NCBI GenBank assembly: GCA_963082975.1
Contig: OY720344.1
Coordinates: 82,448,053-82,512,052, forward strand
Direction: 5' to 3'
DNA length: 64,000 nucleotides
Source of the DNA: Labia minor
Lineage: Eukaryota; Arthropoda; Insecta; Dermaptera; Spongiphoridae
In this document: piece after piece, positions 34,821 through 47,279 of the stretch
Numbering within the stretch: the first letter of the stretch is position 1
How the letters are laid out: each line of letters opens with the position of its first letter
The notes under the pieces: generated by a model
The model's database searches: none
Told to the model about the DNA's origin: nothing
Seen by the model: only the letters and a program-made list of their open reading frames with translations
Made by a program: the position numbers and the translations under genes

Positions 34821-35409
34821 TTTCTGGTGAATGGCGATACAAAAATAATTAAGTCTTTATTGAATCTGTTTTATCTTAGAATATTTTTTCATTAAGAAAG
34901 TTAAATTTTTTTTAGTCTTATTTTTTTTAATTTACATTTAGTGATGGATATAGCAGATATAATTTGAAATCAACGAATTGCTTAATGAAAAAAAATTTAA
35001 TTTCGTTTAATTATACAGATCTTGATGTTTCTTAACAGACTAATCCACCCACTCAAGAAAATTCGGATGAGTGAAGATGGGTGTGGCCAAATGTCTAACT
35101 ATAAACTTTCCTCTGAAATACATGCAAATAAACGTGTAGATACGAATTATTTTATTTTCGTTATATATATATATATATATAAAAGTTTTTGTCTGCACAT
35201 TGCTCAGAATTTAAAATTTTTTGCATATTTTCGCGTTTCTTGATCTCTAGAGTCCAAAAGTAACTTTAGAACTTATTTATATTTATATAATATAATAAAC
35301 ATTCTTTGTATTGCATTCTTTGCGCTGATGAATGACAACATGTGCATATCAAATGTGCATTTCAAACAAATTCCAGAGGTAAATATATAGATATAACATA
35401 TACAATAAT
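34821..35409. other. AT-rich non-coding DNA
   Basis: Short frames and a TA tract at 35163-35180. Nothing is recognised. Confidence 0.4.
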
Positions 35410-35545
35410 AAAATAGAATTAATTTACTGATTGAAACAAAATGGATGAAAACCTTTTACATACAGATTTTCAACCAAATACTATGTATCACTCGGGGGTT
35501 AAAGGGGCGGAGCCCCCATCAAGGTTTGAAGAGCTCCGAAGTTAT
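35410..35545 (+). mobile_element. Relative of the Helitron 3' region
   Basis: Matches 36800-36905: ttactgattgaaa, aaaatggatgaaa, ccttttacatacag, aaatactatgtat and tcgggggt..ggggcgga. It ends in gagctccgaag and a (TA)n tract without the hairpin-CTAG terminus of the 36.4-36.9 kb copy, so it is diverged or truncated. Confidence 0.6.
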
Positions 35546-36310
35546 ATATATATATATATATATACATATAGTTATAAAATATTTTATATTAAATTTGAAG
35601 TAATCAAAAACAGATTTTATTATTATTATTCTAATGTTAAATATACTGCAATCAGTTTTTAATGTTTTATAAAAAACAAGTAAAAATGGTGAGAATGTTA
35701 GCAATTACGACAAAAACTGTCATTTTAAGACTATGATTAAATTTATTTTCACTCCACTCCATTTATCTCGTTAAGAGAAAACTTCTTCCCCTTATTTTCA
35801 GATTTTTATACATTAGTTATCCATTCGAAAAGAAAATTTCTATAGAAGAACAAACGTAAAAGCATAAAGGAAAAAATCTTACATAAATCTTAAGAAGCCT
35901 TCTACTAACGCGCAACGATTTAATATTTATACAAGACAGAGAAAAGCATTATTCCTTTCTCATGTTGAGTCAATTTTCATTCAGTTATTATAATCATTAT
36001 TATTATTATTTTATTTCTATTTCTTTTAATATTTATCAAGAAATTTGTTAAGTTATGTTTATTTTTGCTTGAATGAACTTAAAAAATTATAAAAATAAAA
36101 AAAGCATATGAAAAGTAAAATTTCCTTAATTTTTATAAATAGACATATACTTTTTATAAGAGTTAAATTTAAAAAAAAAAACAAAAAATAATAAAATTAT
36201 AAAAAAAAATTCATTTAAATTTAGATTATTATAAAAAACATGTTTCTTCTTAATATAACATTTTTTTAATGTTTCAATAATTATTCAAATTAAAATAACT
36301 TTATAAAACA
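35546..36310. other. AT-rich non-coding DNA
   Basis: No feature is seen apart from A/T homopolymers. Confidence 0.45.
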
Positions 36311-36367
36311 AATCTGGAGTGACTCCAAACTCTTGTAAATTTGAATTGGATTAAATAACATAATATA

Positions 36368-36945
36368 TCTATATATTTAATACGACAGTCTGTCCGTCCG
36401 TACGCAAAAAACTCCAGAGCCTAAAATACAAGGAGTAAGGTAACCAAATTTTTCTGAGGTGAAGGGTACCTCAAATGAGATGAAAAATAAAAAAGAAATT
36501 AGAATCTTAGGTAACTCCTGAGCTGAACTGCGGGTGTTCCATATCTAGAAATGTTGCAAAATATATATATGGTGGGATTGGGAAGATCAAGGACGCGATG
36601 AGTGGACAATGTAGGGACGTGGACAGATGGGACAGGGTAGGAGTTAGATGGTTATAGCTCAGGATTGGGATACTTGGAGAAATGGGGTTGCTTTCGAGAT
36701 CCGTAGAGGCACAGATATAGAAAGATATAAAAATACAATAGTAATATATAATTAATTTACTGATTAAATTATAATATATTTTAAATAAGAACACAAACAG
36801 AAATGATAATATAATGTAATATACTGATTGAAATAAAATGGATGAAAGCCTTTTACATACAGACTTCCAACGAAATACTATGTATTACTTCGGGGGTACA
36901 GGGGGCGGAGCGTGAGAGAGCGCCGAAGGCGCTCTGATCAGCTAG
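36368..36945 (+). mobile_element. Non-autonomous Helitron, 578 bp
   Basis: It begins TCTATATATTT and ends with a perfect 8-bp stem hairpin agagcgcc-gaa-ggcgctct (36917-36935), six bases, then CTAG (36942-36945). It sits between A (36367) and T (36946), with no target duplication. These are the classical Helitron signatures: 5' TC, 3' hairpin plus CTAG, and A|T target. The restored HINE-A junction (aacataatata + ttatatttaaat) is identical to an uninterrupted HINE-A at 58673-58694. Its body carries a short (CCGT)n tract and a non-LTR retrotransposon 3' fragment. There is no Rep/helicase coding. Confidence 0.92.
36552..36735 (+). pseudogene. Non-LTR retrotransposon 3' tip inside the Helitron
   Basis: The plus strand matches the 3' end of the copies at 11964-12430 and 55890-56505: gaagatcaaggacgcgatg..ggacaatgtagg, gggataggagtt-like, and gagaaatggggttgc..cgtagaggcacag, followed by a degenerate aga(t/a)a tail. 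It either jumped into the Helitron or was captured by it. Confidence 0.7.
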
Positions 36946-37589
36946 TTATATTTAAATTAAATTTAATTAATTAATTTATAAATTAAAATTAAAAAATAAT
37001 ATTTATTAAACCAGTTTGGCTCTTTTTCCACGTCACGTGTTGACGCGTGATTTGCAGTGTTGCAGCTGAAATTCTCTATATAGTAGTTTTATACAATTTT
37101 TAATCATGTGAAAAACTATCAAACATATATCTTTATTTTTACGGTCAGTTTAGAGGAAAAAAATCAAAATGTGGAAGGTAATGACCATCTTCCGAAAGAG
37201 CTACATTTCTTAAAAGTTAATATAAAACTAAAAATTTTGAATAATGTTCCTATAACAAATTTCATTATTCTAGCTCAAACAGTTTTTGCGTAATCTTGTC
37301 TACAAACACCCCCCCCCCACACACAGAGATATTATTCTCAACCTTAGTAAACATATAAAAACATCAAAATCTCGACATCAAAAATTTTCGTAATCGCTAT
37401 ACTAACTCTGGCGAGATAGTAAAAATCTAGAATTTCAATTATTATTTTTTAAAAAATTATCTTTCCTCGAATCTAAGCCCTCAATTAACTTTCTCTTTCT
37501 TTCTTTCTCTTTAACTTTATTTTTATACCATCTTAAATTAATCCTTAAGTATTTTTTAATCATTTTCAAATAAGAATATTGATTTCCAT

Positions 37590-38060
37590 TAAATTTTATT
37601 TGTGTCGTCTCAGACACTTCGAGGTGTTCTGGTTGGAAGAGAATCAGAGATAAATCAATGAAGTGAGGATATGTTTTTGTTCCACCTCTCCCCCCTTCCC
37701 CCACCTCATTCTGTATAACTCCTACCCCTTTCATCCCTTTAGAAATTTATCAAAATGTCTAGCTGTTTGCTATCAGAGTTGTAGAGAGGATGTTTTTTCC
37801 CAAGTAAATTGCCGCTGGCTTGCATTCGTTCACTAGTCGGTTTGCGGATAAATCAGCAACGGAAAGCAAATCCCTCGGGTTCCAGTACATACAAATCCCC
37901 AACTCTAGCAATTCACTCCTCTCTCTCTTCTCCCTCTAACCAGCCACCCATTTCTGGACCATGTTAGCCAGTCGAAAAGAACATTCTTTCTTTCTATTCA
38001 AAACAAGACAAGAAGAAGAGCGGGGATCAATTTCTTGAGTTGTTTGTTTGCCCTTTTTTC
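37590..38060. other. Less AT-rich island with pyrimidine tracts
   Basis: Contains a C-rich stretch ccacctctccccccttccccc (37682-37702) and a (CT)-rich stretch 37918-37940, otherwise unique sequence. The 99-codon minus-strand frame at 37435-37734 is low-complexity at its end and not recognised. It could be an untranslated region or a regulatory element; not resolved. Confidence 0.3.
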
Positions 38061-39648
38061 TATTAATATTTACTTAAGCAAATTCATAATAAAAAAATTA
38101 ATAAAGAATTTATATTATTTTTAATTTTTTATTTTTCTATTTTTCTAATTTAGAAAACTTTTCACGGGGGAAAAATTTTAAATAATTTTTTTTACAAAAA
38201 ATTAAAAAAAAAGTTCATTTGCCTTTTTTACAAGTGTTTATTTTCAATGAATTACAAAATTGATACCTTTATTCGAGCTTTGGGATCAATATGACCCCAA
38301 GAGGACTTCACTTTGTATTTTTTTAACTATTATATTTGGAAAATTACCTTCTTTTACTTTTATTTTTTTTTTTTTGTTCTAAATACGAATTTTATAATTT
38401 GCATTTTGAAACTATTATTATGTATATGTATGGCATCTTAGAAATTGTTACACATCAGTCATTTGACCCCAATACGATATCTTATTATTATATTTATTGT
38501 GATTATTATTATTTTTATATTATATATATATACTCATTTTTTAAATAACTGAAATCAAGTGATTAGTATAATTAGTATTTTTTTATGGATCAGTCTATCA
38601 AAACTATTAAAAATGACTGAACACAAAATTTTGACTATTTTAGATTATTTAAAAAGTATATGGATAAATTAAAACTTGAAATTGAATAGAGATTTATAAA
38701 GAGAATTCCTTCTTTAAAATAATAAAAAGCCAATATGTTTATTTTTATTCGCAATAGATTTTTTTAATAATAAATTGTAAGAAGGATAAGTATGAAAAAA
38801 TACAATTGAAACAGTATAATATAAATTATAAGATAATCAGAGTACTCTACTACACTATAAATATATACTTAATAATGTTGATTGCATAAATATAAATAAT
38901 AAAATGGTAGAAATATTAATTAATATTGGTATATATGAGCATACAAAACTTGCGGATTGATCTCGTTCAATAAACAGGAAGCCTATAAAAAGGTGACTAT
39001 TAAACATTTAATCCTTAACATAAAGGCCACTTACAATAAAATATACAATACCTACTATATAAAATTAACTTTTATATATTTTCTAAAGCTTTAACTATAA
39101 TAGGAATATAAAACCGGGTTATACGTTTTATTGGATTTGGAAATTTTATGTTTTGGTACATTTACTAAATAGACTAAACAATTTAAAAAATAAAGCGCTA
39201 GTATATATTCTACATTTCATCCTTCGTAACATTATTTATATGATTTTCGAGTGGTAATTGGGCTTTAAACTTTTAGAACACTGCATCCCAGATTTAAAAT
39301 GCGTGCTAATTGTAATTTATTTTCATTTATTTTCTTTTTTCTAAAATTTATTTATTATTATAAAAATAATTTGGAATCAAATTTATTGTATGCCTTCTGC
39401 ATGAGTAACGATATACAAACGCCAGGGATTGTCAGAGATCAGAGATTTGTAACTTGTTTTTTTAAGGTCGATTATCTACTGGCCATACTTTTATATTTCT
39501 TTCAAAGCAAAACAAAGAAATGAAAACATTCCAAAAATACTGAATTTATATTATATTTGAAAACATTTGATGAACAACAACATATTTTTTTTTTATAGTA
39601 TATTATCAAAGATTAAAATATTTACTTATATATATAAGTATTTATAAA
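38061..39648. other. AT-rich non-coding DNA
   Basis: Short frames only, none with a family signature. Confidence 0.45.
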
Positions 39649-39980
39649 TTATTTTAATTGGATATTAATTTGAAAATTAGTAATATTGTCTTTCTTCGTA
39701 TCCATATGTCCAAAAATATATATAAGGAGGTCAAGTAGGGTGGTGGTTAACGGTGTTAACCAAATCCTCGTGGAACGGGCATTGCAAGGGAATTTTTCCA
39801 GCTGGGGTCTATTGGACGGAGTCAACACAACCTCAAAATTAATAATCAACTTGGTAAAAAAGTAGGGCTTCCGATCAAAAAAATCAAGGTAAGGATTGAA
39901 AGGACCCGTTATACTGATCATAGGACACCTAATTTACCACATATAACCGACTTGATAGGCGCTGTCCTTGCGAAGGATGT
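39649..39980. other. Less AT-rich segment with 90-codon minus frame
   Basis: A minus-strand frame (39649-39921) overlaps the least AT-rich part (39720-39980). The predicted peptide has no domain I recognise and low-complexity ends. The segment contains the palindrome ggttaac-ggt-gttaacc (39746-39762). It could be a diverged repeat or conserved element. Confidence 0.25.
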
Positions 39981-40019
39981 ACAAAGGCAGAGGTTTTATA
40001 TATTGTATATTACCCATTC

Positions 40020-40181
40020 CAGAGGTTCTCAAACTGTGGTACATGTACCATTTGTGGCACCTAACTTGACGGTGATACCTCCAGTACAGTTACTTTTAGT
40101 AACAAAATCATTTTAGTAGATCATGAACTTTCTGATGAAAGAGTTTCTGTGATACCCACTTCAAAAGTTTGAGAAGCGGTG
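40020..40181. mobile_element. hAT-type MITE, 162 bp
   Basis: CAGAGGTTCTCAAACT at the left is mirrored by AGTTTGAGAAGCGGTG at the right (imperfect inverted repeat). The flanks acccattc (40012-40019) and acctattc (40182-40189) match at 7 of 8 positions, fitting an aged 8-bp hAT duplication. Internal (g)gtac/gtac motifs around 40040 form a short hairpin. Non-coding. Confidence 0.8.
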
Positions 40182-40189
40182 ACCTATTC

Positions 40190-40780
40190 TAACCTAAATA
40201 GAAAATCGAATCCAAATAAAAGAATATTAGTGGTTATGGACCTGGTATGCCAAACTTAAGACCAAAGGATCCAATTTTCTTAGATTTAATATTTAATGAT
40301 CAAATTCAAATAAATACGAATGCCCAAAAGCAAAAGATATTGAAAAAAGATTTGAAACATTCGCCTGAATTGATTACTAGATATTACTAGATATTAATTA
40401 ATTATATTAAGTAATGTTTTTGAATATTTTATTGATATAAACGGAATATATTGGAGAAATAATTATTTATTTATGGTCTATGAATATTTTTATAGATAAT
40501 TTGTTTTTTTTAAAGGTCCATATTTTACTAGCGATAATAAAAATGTTTCTTTGATAAACATCTATGGATCATGTATAGATATATGATATTAAAGAAATTG
40601 TAATGGGAAACGAGCCAGAACAAAATATCTATGCGATCATTCAACACCAACTTTAAAAATGACCATGTGAATTTATAATATAATAGAATTATAACACTTT
40701 GTGAATTAAAATTTACAATTAGATTATTTACGAGTATGTTAAATGGTCTTTACAATTAATTTTTTGCACTATTAATTAAT
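40190..40780. other. AT-rich non-coding DNA
   Basis: Nothing is recognised. Confidence 0.45.
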
Positions 40781-41060
40781 TGTATTTCTGTTTTCGTCTG
40801 AAACTGTTGTTTGGGCGTTCAACAGCTGTCATAATCCATAATTCACATCGAACCTTCACCACCCCTATATGGGCTCTTAGCAAAAGGTTTTTCGGTAGCG
40901 GATCGGTGGATGGACTGAAATGGGGTAATGACGTGTGACGACCCTTCAAATTTATTATATTTCTATGACATCCCCCTCAACGCCTTCCGAAGAAAACACA
41001 ATAAAGTTGAAAAGAATGGCGTTGGAGCGAAATTAGAAAGATTAACGCCCTAGGAGCTGT
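40781..41060. other. Less AT-rich unique island
   Basis: Balanced composition with an E-box context aacagctgtcata (40820-40832), ggtaatgacgtgtgacg (40925-40941) and ccctaggagc. No frame. It may be a regulatory element; inference only. Confidence 0.3.
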
Positions 41061-42551
41061 TATTGAGATATTTCATTGATAGATTTTATAACGACCAATA
41101 TATTTATATATTGGATATTGTTCGAAAGTTCAAGTACTCTACGAATATTTTATATTCCTACCTACGTAATTCATATACGTATATATATAAAATATATTAT
41201 TTTTTGCTTCTTTTTTTTGGATTTGGTACGCCCTCCGGGGAGTACTATGGATTAATTTGATTCAAAGCGCGAAAAAATAAATAGGTTTTATGTTCATAAA
41301 AATAAAAAAAAATAAATAAATAAATAAAATGAAAAAAAACGTTGCAAAAACTTTGTAAATTTAAATGAAGTGAAATAAAAATTGGAATTAAAAGACATGA
41401 AAAAATTGAATTGAAATGAAAAAAATATGAATTATATTATAGGGACAGTACTTTTTGACAATACCATATATACGTGGGAGGTGCTTTGTAAGAGGGACCC
41501 TTATTATGTTAATGCTTATTACTTGTTCTGACACTGTTTTAATTAAATATATTCATAATATGAATTTAAAAATAATAATTATATAATTATAAACCAGATT
41601 AAAAAAATAATTAACAAAAAAAAAACATTTTAATTGTTAAAAATTATAATTAAAAAAATCCGTTAAGTTGCATATTACAATCCAGAATCTGTTCATTATA
41701 CAATAAAAATACTCCTTCCACCATAATTATAATCAATACCAGAGTTTCCCAACATTTTTTCTTTGTCGCTTTAGTTTAAGTTTAACTTAGGACTATAAGC
41801 ATTTTTTGGAGCATATTTTTATCAATTTTTAAACAAAGTAAACATTTTTATTACATTAGGAGTAGTAGAGCAAATACATTATTAATTAACAAAACTTACA
41901 ATTCAATATTATATAAATTAATAATTTCATAAATGATGAATAGGCATTCCGGACTGAAAAAATTGTATTGAATGGGTATAAGTCGTGGTCCTTAATTTTG
42001 GAGGACGAGATTAATTTCAAAGTATTTGAAAATATCTAACATAGTAGTATTTAGGAACCTAAAAAATCAGAGCCAAATAGTGCACAACGAAAATTTTTTA
42101 TGTTTATGTACTTTATCCAGAAAGTTAGGATCAGCAGTAAATATTTCTAATGGATAAGATTTAGTTAGCAAGAAGATTATTCATAAGAAAAGCGATTGAG
42201 ACAGACAATGTAAAACTATATTTTGTAGATAAAAATGGGATAGAGGTGAAAATTTTTGTAGAAATGTTGTTGTTGGATCAAAAACTTTTGTGTTCATTAG
42301 AGACACAGAGTTTGATAAATCCTTTTTAAGTATCTGATAAAATTTTGAAATGTTTAAAACATTTTTATATTATCTTTGGAATAAACTGATATATTAAATA
42401 TCTTACAATTTATTACTAAAAATTCCATTTGATAATTCAATACATTAAAAAAGCTAATTTGGTTAAATATCCTATTTTGTTTTTTTTAATTTTAAAGAAT
42501 CAATAATAATTTTAGTTAATATTTAGAAAAGTGGCTACTGTTTTTTTATTT
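41061..42551. other. AT-rich non-coding DNA
   Basis: No gene is seen. At 41741 cagagtttcccaacat resembles a hAT end but has no partner. Confidence 0.45.
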
Positions 42552-42960
42552 CTAAAAATAAACTTTTACAAATTGATATTTTTGAAAAACAGTAATACTG
42601 AAATAGCGACACAAACGAGGGTTGGTCATGGCTGATATTTTTGGAGGGTAGTCGCCATCATATGGGGTGGAGAGTTTTAAGTGAGAAAGGGCCGTCGAAA
42701 AAGGGAGATTGAGATAACATAAACATGCCTTGTCTAGTGGGTTCGAACGAGTGGCGTTAGGGAAGGGGACGAGAGAGGGTGGGGAGAGAACGGCTGCATC
42801 GACTGATAGAAATCTCTTTTCGGTTGACGATTTCGTTAGGCAGATGTCGATCGTATCCGCAAACAAAGTGGAGCAAAAGAAAAAGAGATCCATCTCGTAG
42901 ACAGATCAGGAAAATGTGATAATAGAACCCGACGTGTGTCATAAATGTCAAAATTGTTTT
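42552..42960 (-). other. Less AT-rich island with an unrecognised 113-codon frame
   Basis: The minus-strand frame 42552-42893 is among the longer open frames outside mobile elements. The peptide is rich in S, L and P, has no clear signal or domain, and no splice-like borders stand out. A second minus frame overlaps it, which argues against strong coding constraint. I leave function open: conserved non-coding element, untranslated region or diverged coding sequence. Confidence 0.25.
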
Positions 42961-43459
42961 CTTTCGCTTATTATACAATTTAAACTCTATGAAACAAAAA
43001 TAAATTCCCTTTTTGTAAAGAGTCGGAAAATATATGTCTACGATGAAAATAAATATACGTATTTCACCAGATATATTTGAACGAAGGTGACTAATATATA
43101 TTATAAAAAAATATTTTTTTCATCTAGAAATTTTAATTATTTTTTTTTTCCATTTATAACTTAATCAAAAATAATAATACATTTTAAATTATTAATAAAA
43201 AAAAACATTTAAAAAATGTAAATTGGATAATGGACATCTTTCCAAATCTAAAATTGACAAGAATAATTCTACCTTTGACCTAATAAGAATATATAAATAA
43301 ATATTTTTAATTATAAAAAAATGAAGATGAAGTTTAGGTGGACTATAAAAATGGGAAACACCCTCTGGCACGAAAATAACTTTATTTAAATTTCAATAAA
43401 TTTGTATTAAGCAATTTATAGTCAAATAGTCAGTCTTTCCTTTAGATAAATAAAAAAAA
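42961..43459. other. AT-rich non-coding DNA
   Basis: Nothing is recognised. Confidence 0.45.
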
Positions 43460-44049
43460 TCTGGAGTGTCTCCAATCGACTATCTTGCAATTTGGATTTG
43501 ATTAAATAACATATATTATATTTAAATTAAATTTAATTAATTAAATTATAAATTAAAATTAATAAATAAAATTTATTAAACTAGGGTGTGTTTGGCTCTT
43601 TGTTGATGGCACCCCGTCACGTGTTAGCGCGTGATTAGCAGTGTTAAAAAATTAATTCCCGTACTTTCAGAGATTCAATCAAGCTGAAATTCTCTATAAA
43701 GCAGTTTTATACAAATTTTAATCATGTGAAAAGAAATCAAACATATATCTTGATTTTTAGGGTCAGTTAGGAGAAAAAAGATGAAAACGCGCGCGTGGTA
43801 GATAATGACCCTCTTCCGGTTGAGTTACATTTCTCAAAAGTTGATAGAAAACTACGAATTTTGAATAATGTCCGTGTGCCAAATTTTATTATTCTAGCTC
43901 AAACCGTTTTGAGTAATCTTGTCTATATATATATATATTTATATACACAAACATACACACAGACATTTTTTCTCAATCTTAGTGAAAATGACTCAGGGAC
44001 CTTTAAAACGTATAAAAACATCAAAATCTCGACATCTGGCGAGATAGTA
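43460..44049 (-). mobile_element. HINE-A, nearly full length
   Basis: From the 3' hairpin (tggagtgtctcca at 43462-43474) through the AT tail, ttggctctttgttgatggca, the core tgccaaattttattattc and a (TA)n/(AC)n microsatellite (43922-43962). It then reaches catcaaaatctcgacat and the 5' inverted repeat gcgagatagta (44038-44048). About 25 bases of the 5' hairpin arm are deleted. The 127-codon frame at 43795-44178 is an accident of the repeat. Confidence 0.92.
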
Positions 44050-44225
44050 ATAAAAAAATTCAAAGAACAATATAGAAAATTGTATATCCTAGTTATTTTA
44101 ATTGATAATAATTTAAAAATGCACATAACTGATTTAGAGAGTTACCTGACATATTCTCAATTAATTTCTCTAAATTAAAATAAAATTATAAAAAATGATC
44201 TTAAAAAATTGTAATCAATAGTTCA

Positions 44226-44600
44226 AAGATCTTTTGAATCGATTTCTATTATGTTTGTTTGCCAACCGTCAGCATCTATTGTTTTGGATCTCATGAAAGG
44301 GTGCAGACCACCAACGATCGTAGTCTGTTCTATTGTCAATAAATAGGCGTTACCTGTCATCCTTTCGGGAATATCAATCGTCCATGATGAGAGGGTGGCA
44401 TCCCCTTAATGGAGCCTCATTCAAACTGTCGCATTAGCATTAAGCACCGCATTGCGTAAAACCGGATATGACTTATATTATGGTTCGAGAGTGTTTAAGT
44501 CCCACTAAACTTAAACGTTTATATCATCATGTTGTCAGGGTTGTCCTAGTGAAGCACAAACCAACAATTCACCATTCCTCCTTCCTATTTTCCAACATAA
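44226..44600. other. Less AT-rich unique island
   Basis: Repeat-free, balanced sequence with no frame. It contains tcgcattagcattaagcaccgc and several direct runs that look complex rather than decayed. A conserved non-coding element is plausible. Confidence 0.3.
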
Positions 44601-45970
44601 TGAAACATTTTATTAATTAATTTCCTTTTAATTACATTTACATCTCTTAACGCTTTCAAGAACAAAGCATTTCGTAGTTAATTAAAAGGAACCTTAAAAA
44701 TGCATTATCCTTCAATATTATTATTATTATTCCATTGAATCTGTTTATAAGTAAGAAATCTTTGAAGTATGTATTATAAATATAGGAGTTTGTCGATAAT
44801 AACAAGAAATATTAAAACCAAATGAAATCCTCCTCCATAATACTATATCATTTTAATTTTACAGTTTTTTTAGTTGGCTTTTGAAACTATTTCATTTAGT
44901 TATTTGTTTCTGTCCTTTAGTAAATTTAGTAAATTATCAAGAATAATAAATATAAATTTATATATAATATACCTATATGTTTTATATGTATATGGCATAT
45001 ATATTTATGCCATATAAATTCAAAATTGAATAAATGGAAATGATACTAAATATATATATATATATATATATATAAGGTTTTTGGAATTCAATTTGCATTA
45101 TAAATTTATAAAGTTGATAATTAGAGGAGTTTATTTAGAAACAACTTTCAATTTGATTATAAACAACTGGATATATAATAAAATTCGTTTCTATGTTAAT
45201 CCAGAACAGATAAATTAGTTTTTAACGCTTTTGTTTAAATTGATGAATTTATTTATTTATTTATTTTTTTTATGTTTTTTCCTTATTTCTTTTTATTATA
45301 TTATTCTATATTCCAGAGTTCTTCAACTTTTTATTTTCTAAAAATTAAAATTTTTAATTAAATATTAATAATTTATTTTATGTTTCACAATAATAATAAA
45401 AAACAAATTATATAAATAGCAATATTTTTAATGTTTTTTAATTAAAAAAAAAAAAAAAAAATTGGAAAACATTATTATCAAAGTTTTTATTTTCGTTATT
45501 ACAATTAAAATCTCCATGTTGTAATTTAAATTTATAATTAAAATTTATAAATATTTGAATGAATATTTGATTGTTTTGTAAATTATTTTTTATAAGAGTG
45601 ATTTGGAAATTTCCCCATTGTAAATTTGACTAATGCACAGTTCACTCCTCATATTCATCATTTTTTTTATCCCATTCATATGAATATCCTATAGAATGAA
45701 ACTTAAATATTTATATTCCATGCAAAAAGAATGGAATTGGAAACGACATGACATACAAGTGAGGGAGAGAAAATAATGAATTATATACATTCAAAATAGT
45801 AAATGATATGTAGAAGAGATCCTGGTGAACTTTAATTCTTAGCAAGAGTTAAAAATCATTCATCTTTATTAATAGAACTGAAAGTAATGGTAATCCGTTT
45901 TTCCTTTTTTTATTTTTATAATCAACATTTTGATTTTATTTACAAGTTTTTTTGTTTTTTTTTAAATATT
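44601..45970. other. AT-rich non-coding DNA
   Basis: Includes a (TA)n tract at about 45050-45074 and tatatggcatatatatttatgccatata, an inverted repeat around 44990-45017. No gene is seen. Confidence 0.45.
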
Positions 45971-46735
45971 CCAGGTGTTTACATAAGTTCGTTTAGACTC
46001 ACTACTAGTTCACAATTCAATTGTTTAATCTGGCAACATCGTCATTTTGAAGTATCATAAACAGGCTTTCTTTTTCGGTATTTGAAATTTCGCTTTAAAT
46101 ATAAATAACATAGTTTTTACGTGGTTCGAAAATATCAACTTTTGTACCGAATAAGGTGTTTTTGCGACGAGTCTTACTTCATTACCTCTACATGATCTTA
46201 TTTTAATTCATTATTATCCTGAGCAGGCTTTATATTGTTTAATAGTGGCAATTTTGTCTTGGACGACAAAGAACAACCCGGAAGGGCATCAAAGTTAGAA
46301 GCAATGATCGATAAAGCTCGATCACAGGGGAGGTCTGCCGGCGACAATTGATGCGTTTGAGTCGAGCTTTGAGAGAAAAATGTCCGCAATATGACGATAG
46401 ACACGACATTTTGAAACGTGCTCGACCACATGTTGCAGCCCCCGTTAAAACGTTTTTTGTAACGCTCAAATGGAAGTTCTACCCCAGGCGCCGCATAGCC
46501 CAGACATTGCTCCATCGAATCATCAATCAACCATCTCTTCTGGTCGATTCAACATGGCCTGGCTGACCAGCACTTTTCTAATTATGATGAAGTCAAAAAT
46601 GGATATCGGAACAAAGGGCCGTACTATTTTCGCAATGAAATTAGTCAATTGCTAGAAAGAAGGGTAATGTAGTGGCAAACGAATGGGAAATACTTTCTTC
46701 CTTAAAAGTATAACCGATTTTCCTGATAAACTTTC
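45971..46735 (+). mobile_element. Mariner (mauritiana-type) relic with internal deletion
   Basis: ccaggtgtttacataag (45971-45987) resembles a mauritiana-type mariner end. Coding pieces follow in shifted frames: PNKVFLRRVLLHYLYM (46.14 kb) and LDDKEQPGRASKLEAMIDKA (46.26-46.32 kb). After a jump come QLMRLSRALREKCPQYDDRH, PHVAAPVKTFFVTLKW and PHSPDIAPSN (third catalytic D), and finally ADQHFSNYDEVKNGYRNKGP (46.56-46.62 kb). The segment with the first catalytic aspartate (TGDE) is deleted and the HDNARPH box has lost its D, so it cannot be active. The right inverted repeat is not recognisable. Confidence 0.85.
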
Positions 46736-47279
46736 AATTTAAAAAAAAAAAAAATAAAAAAATTATTTTTGTATACGCCTATTATATTAAAAATTTTGGT
46801 TGTAGTCATTGAAGGGTGGTTATGAAAACAAATCTTATAATTATGAATAATATACATTTAAGAAAAGATCAAAAATTTTTAGTTACAGTTTTCATAAAAT
46901 TAAAAAAAACATAATGGCATTTATTTATTTATTTTTTAAATTTCAATTAGAGAACCTGTCAATTAATAAAAAAAAAGAGTTAAAACAGGTCTAAGTAGTA
47001 TGACTTAACCAAAAAATTTATTTATTTAATTAAAACTGTTAGATATATAGTATATAAATAAATAAGTATATGTATTTATGAAAATATCCCTTTTTATTTT
47101 ATATGATTATACCTGAATATGTCATTCTAACTAAAATATATAAAAAAATTTTATAAAAAAGAAATGAATATGCATAATATAAATATGAAAGTATAGGATA
47201 TCGTCGTTTAAAAGCATTATAAAATGAATTTGGTTTTCATAAAATATTTTGAGAAAGGTATATGTATATATATTCTCAA
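46736..47279. other. AT-rich non-coding DNA
   Basis: Nothing is recognised. Confidence 0.45.

Larger units (their letters stand above)
36311..37421 (-). mobile_element. HINE-A copy split by a Helitron
   Basis: The minus-strand HINE-A starts (3' tip) at tctggagtgactcca (36313-36327) and runs to taacataatata. It resumes at 36946 with ttatatttaaattaaattt and continues to the 5' end gcgagatagta (37411-37421). The central piece is a Helitron (36368-36945). The microsatellite region contains acaccccccccccacacac. The 61-codon frame at 37108-37293 is part of the repeat. Confidence 0.9.

Noticed and set aside
36917-36945. Rho-independent bacterial terminator
   Set aside because: The hairpin is followed by gatcagctag and not a T-run. 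The setting is eukaryotic and the structure is a Helitron 3' end.
41741-41760. cagagtttcccaacat as a hAT element
   Set aside because: Single end without partner or 8-bp duplication. The same applies to ccagagttcttcaactt at 45314 and to the ends at 60941 and 61290.
42552-42893. 113-codon minus-strand frame as a host gene
   Set aside because: No recognisable domain, no splice-like borders and an overlapping frame on the same strand; kept only as an unassigned island.
43795-44178. 127-codon plus-strand frame
   Set aside because: It lies almost wholly in antisense HINE-A. The same peptide pattern (VDRKLRILNN..) appears at 13695, 14061 and 37108, always inside HINE-A copies.
46198-46530. 110-codon minus-strand frame
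   Set aside because: Antisense to mariner transposase motifs that read clearly on the plus strand.
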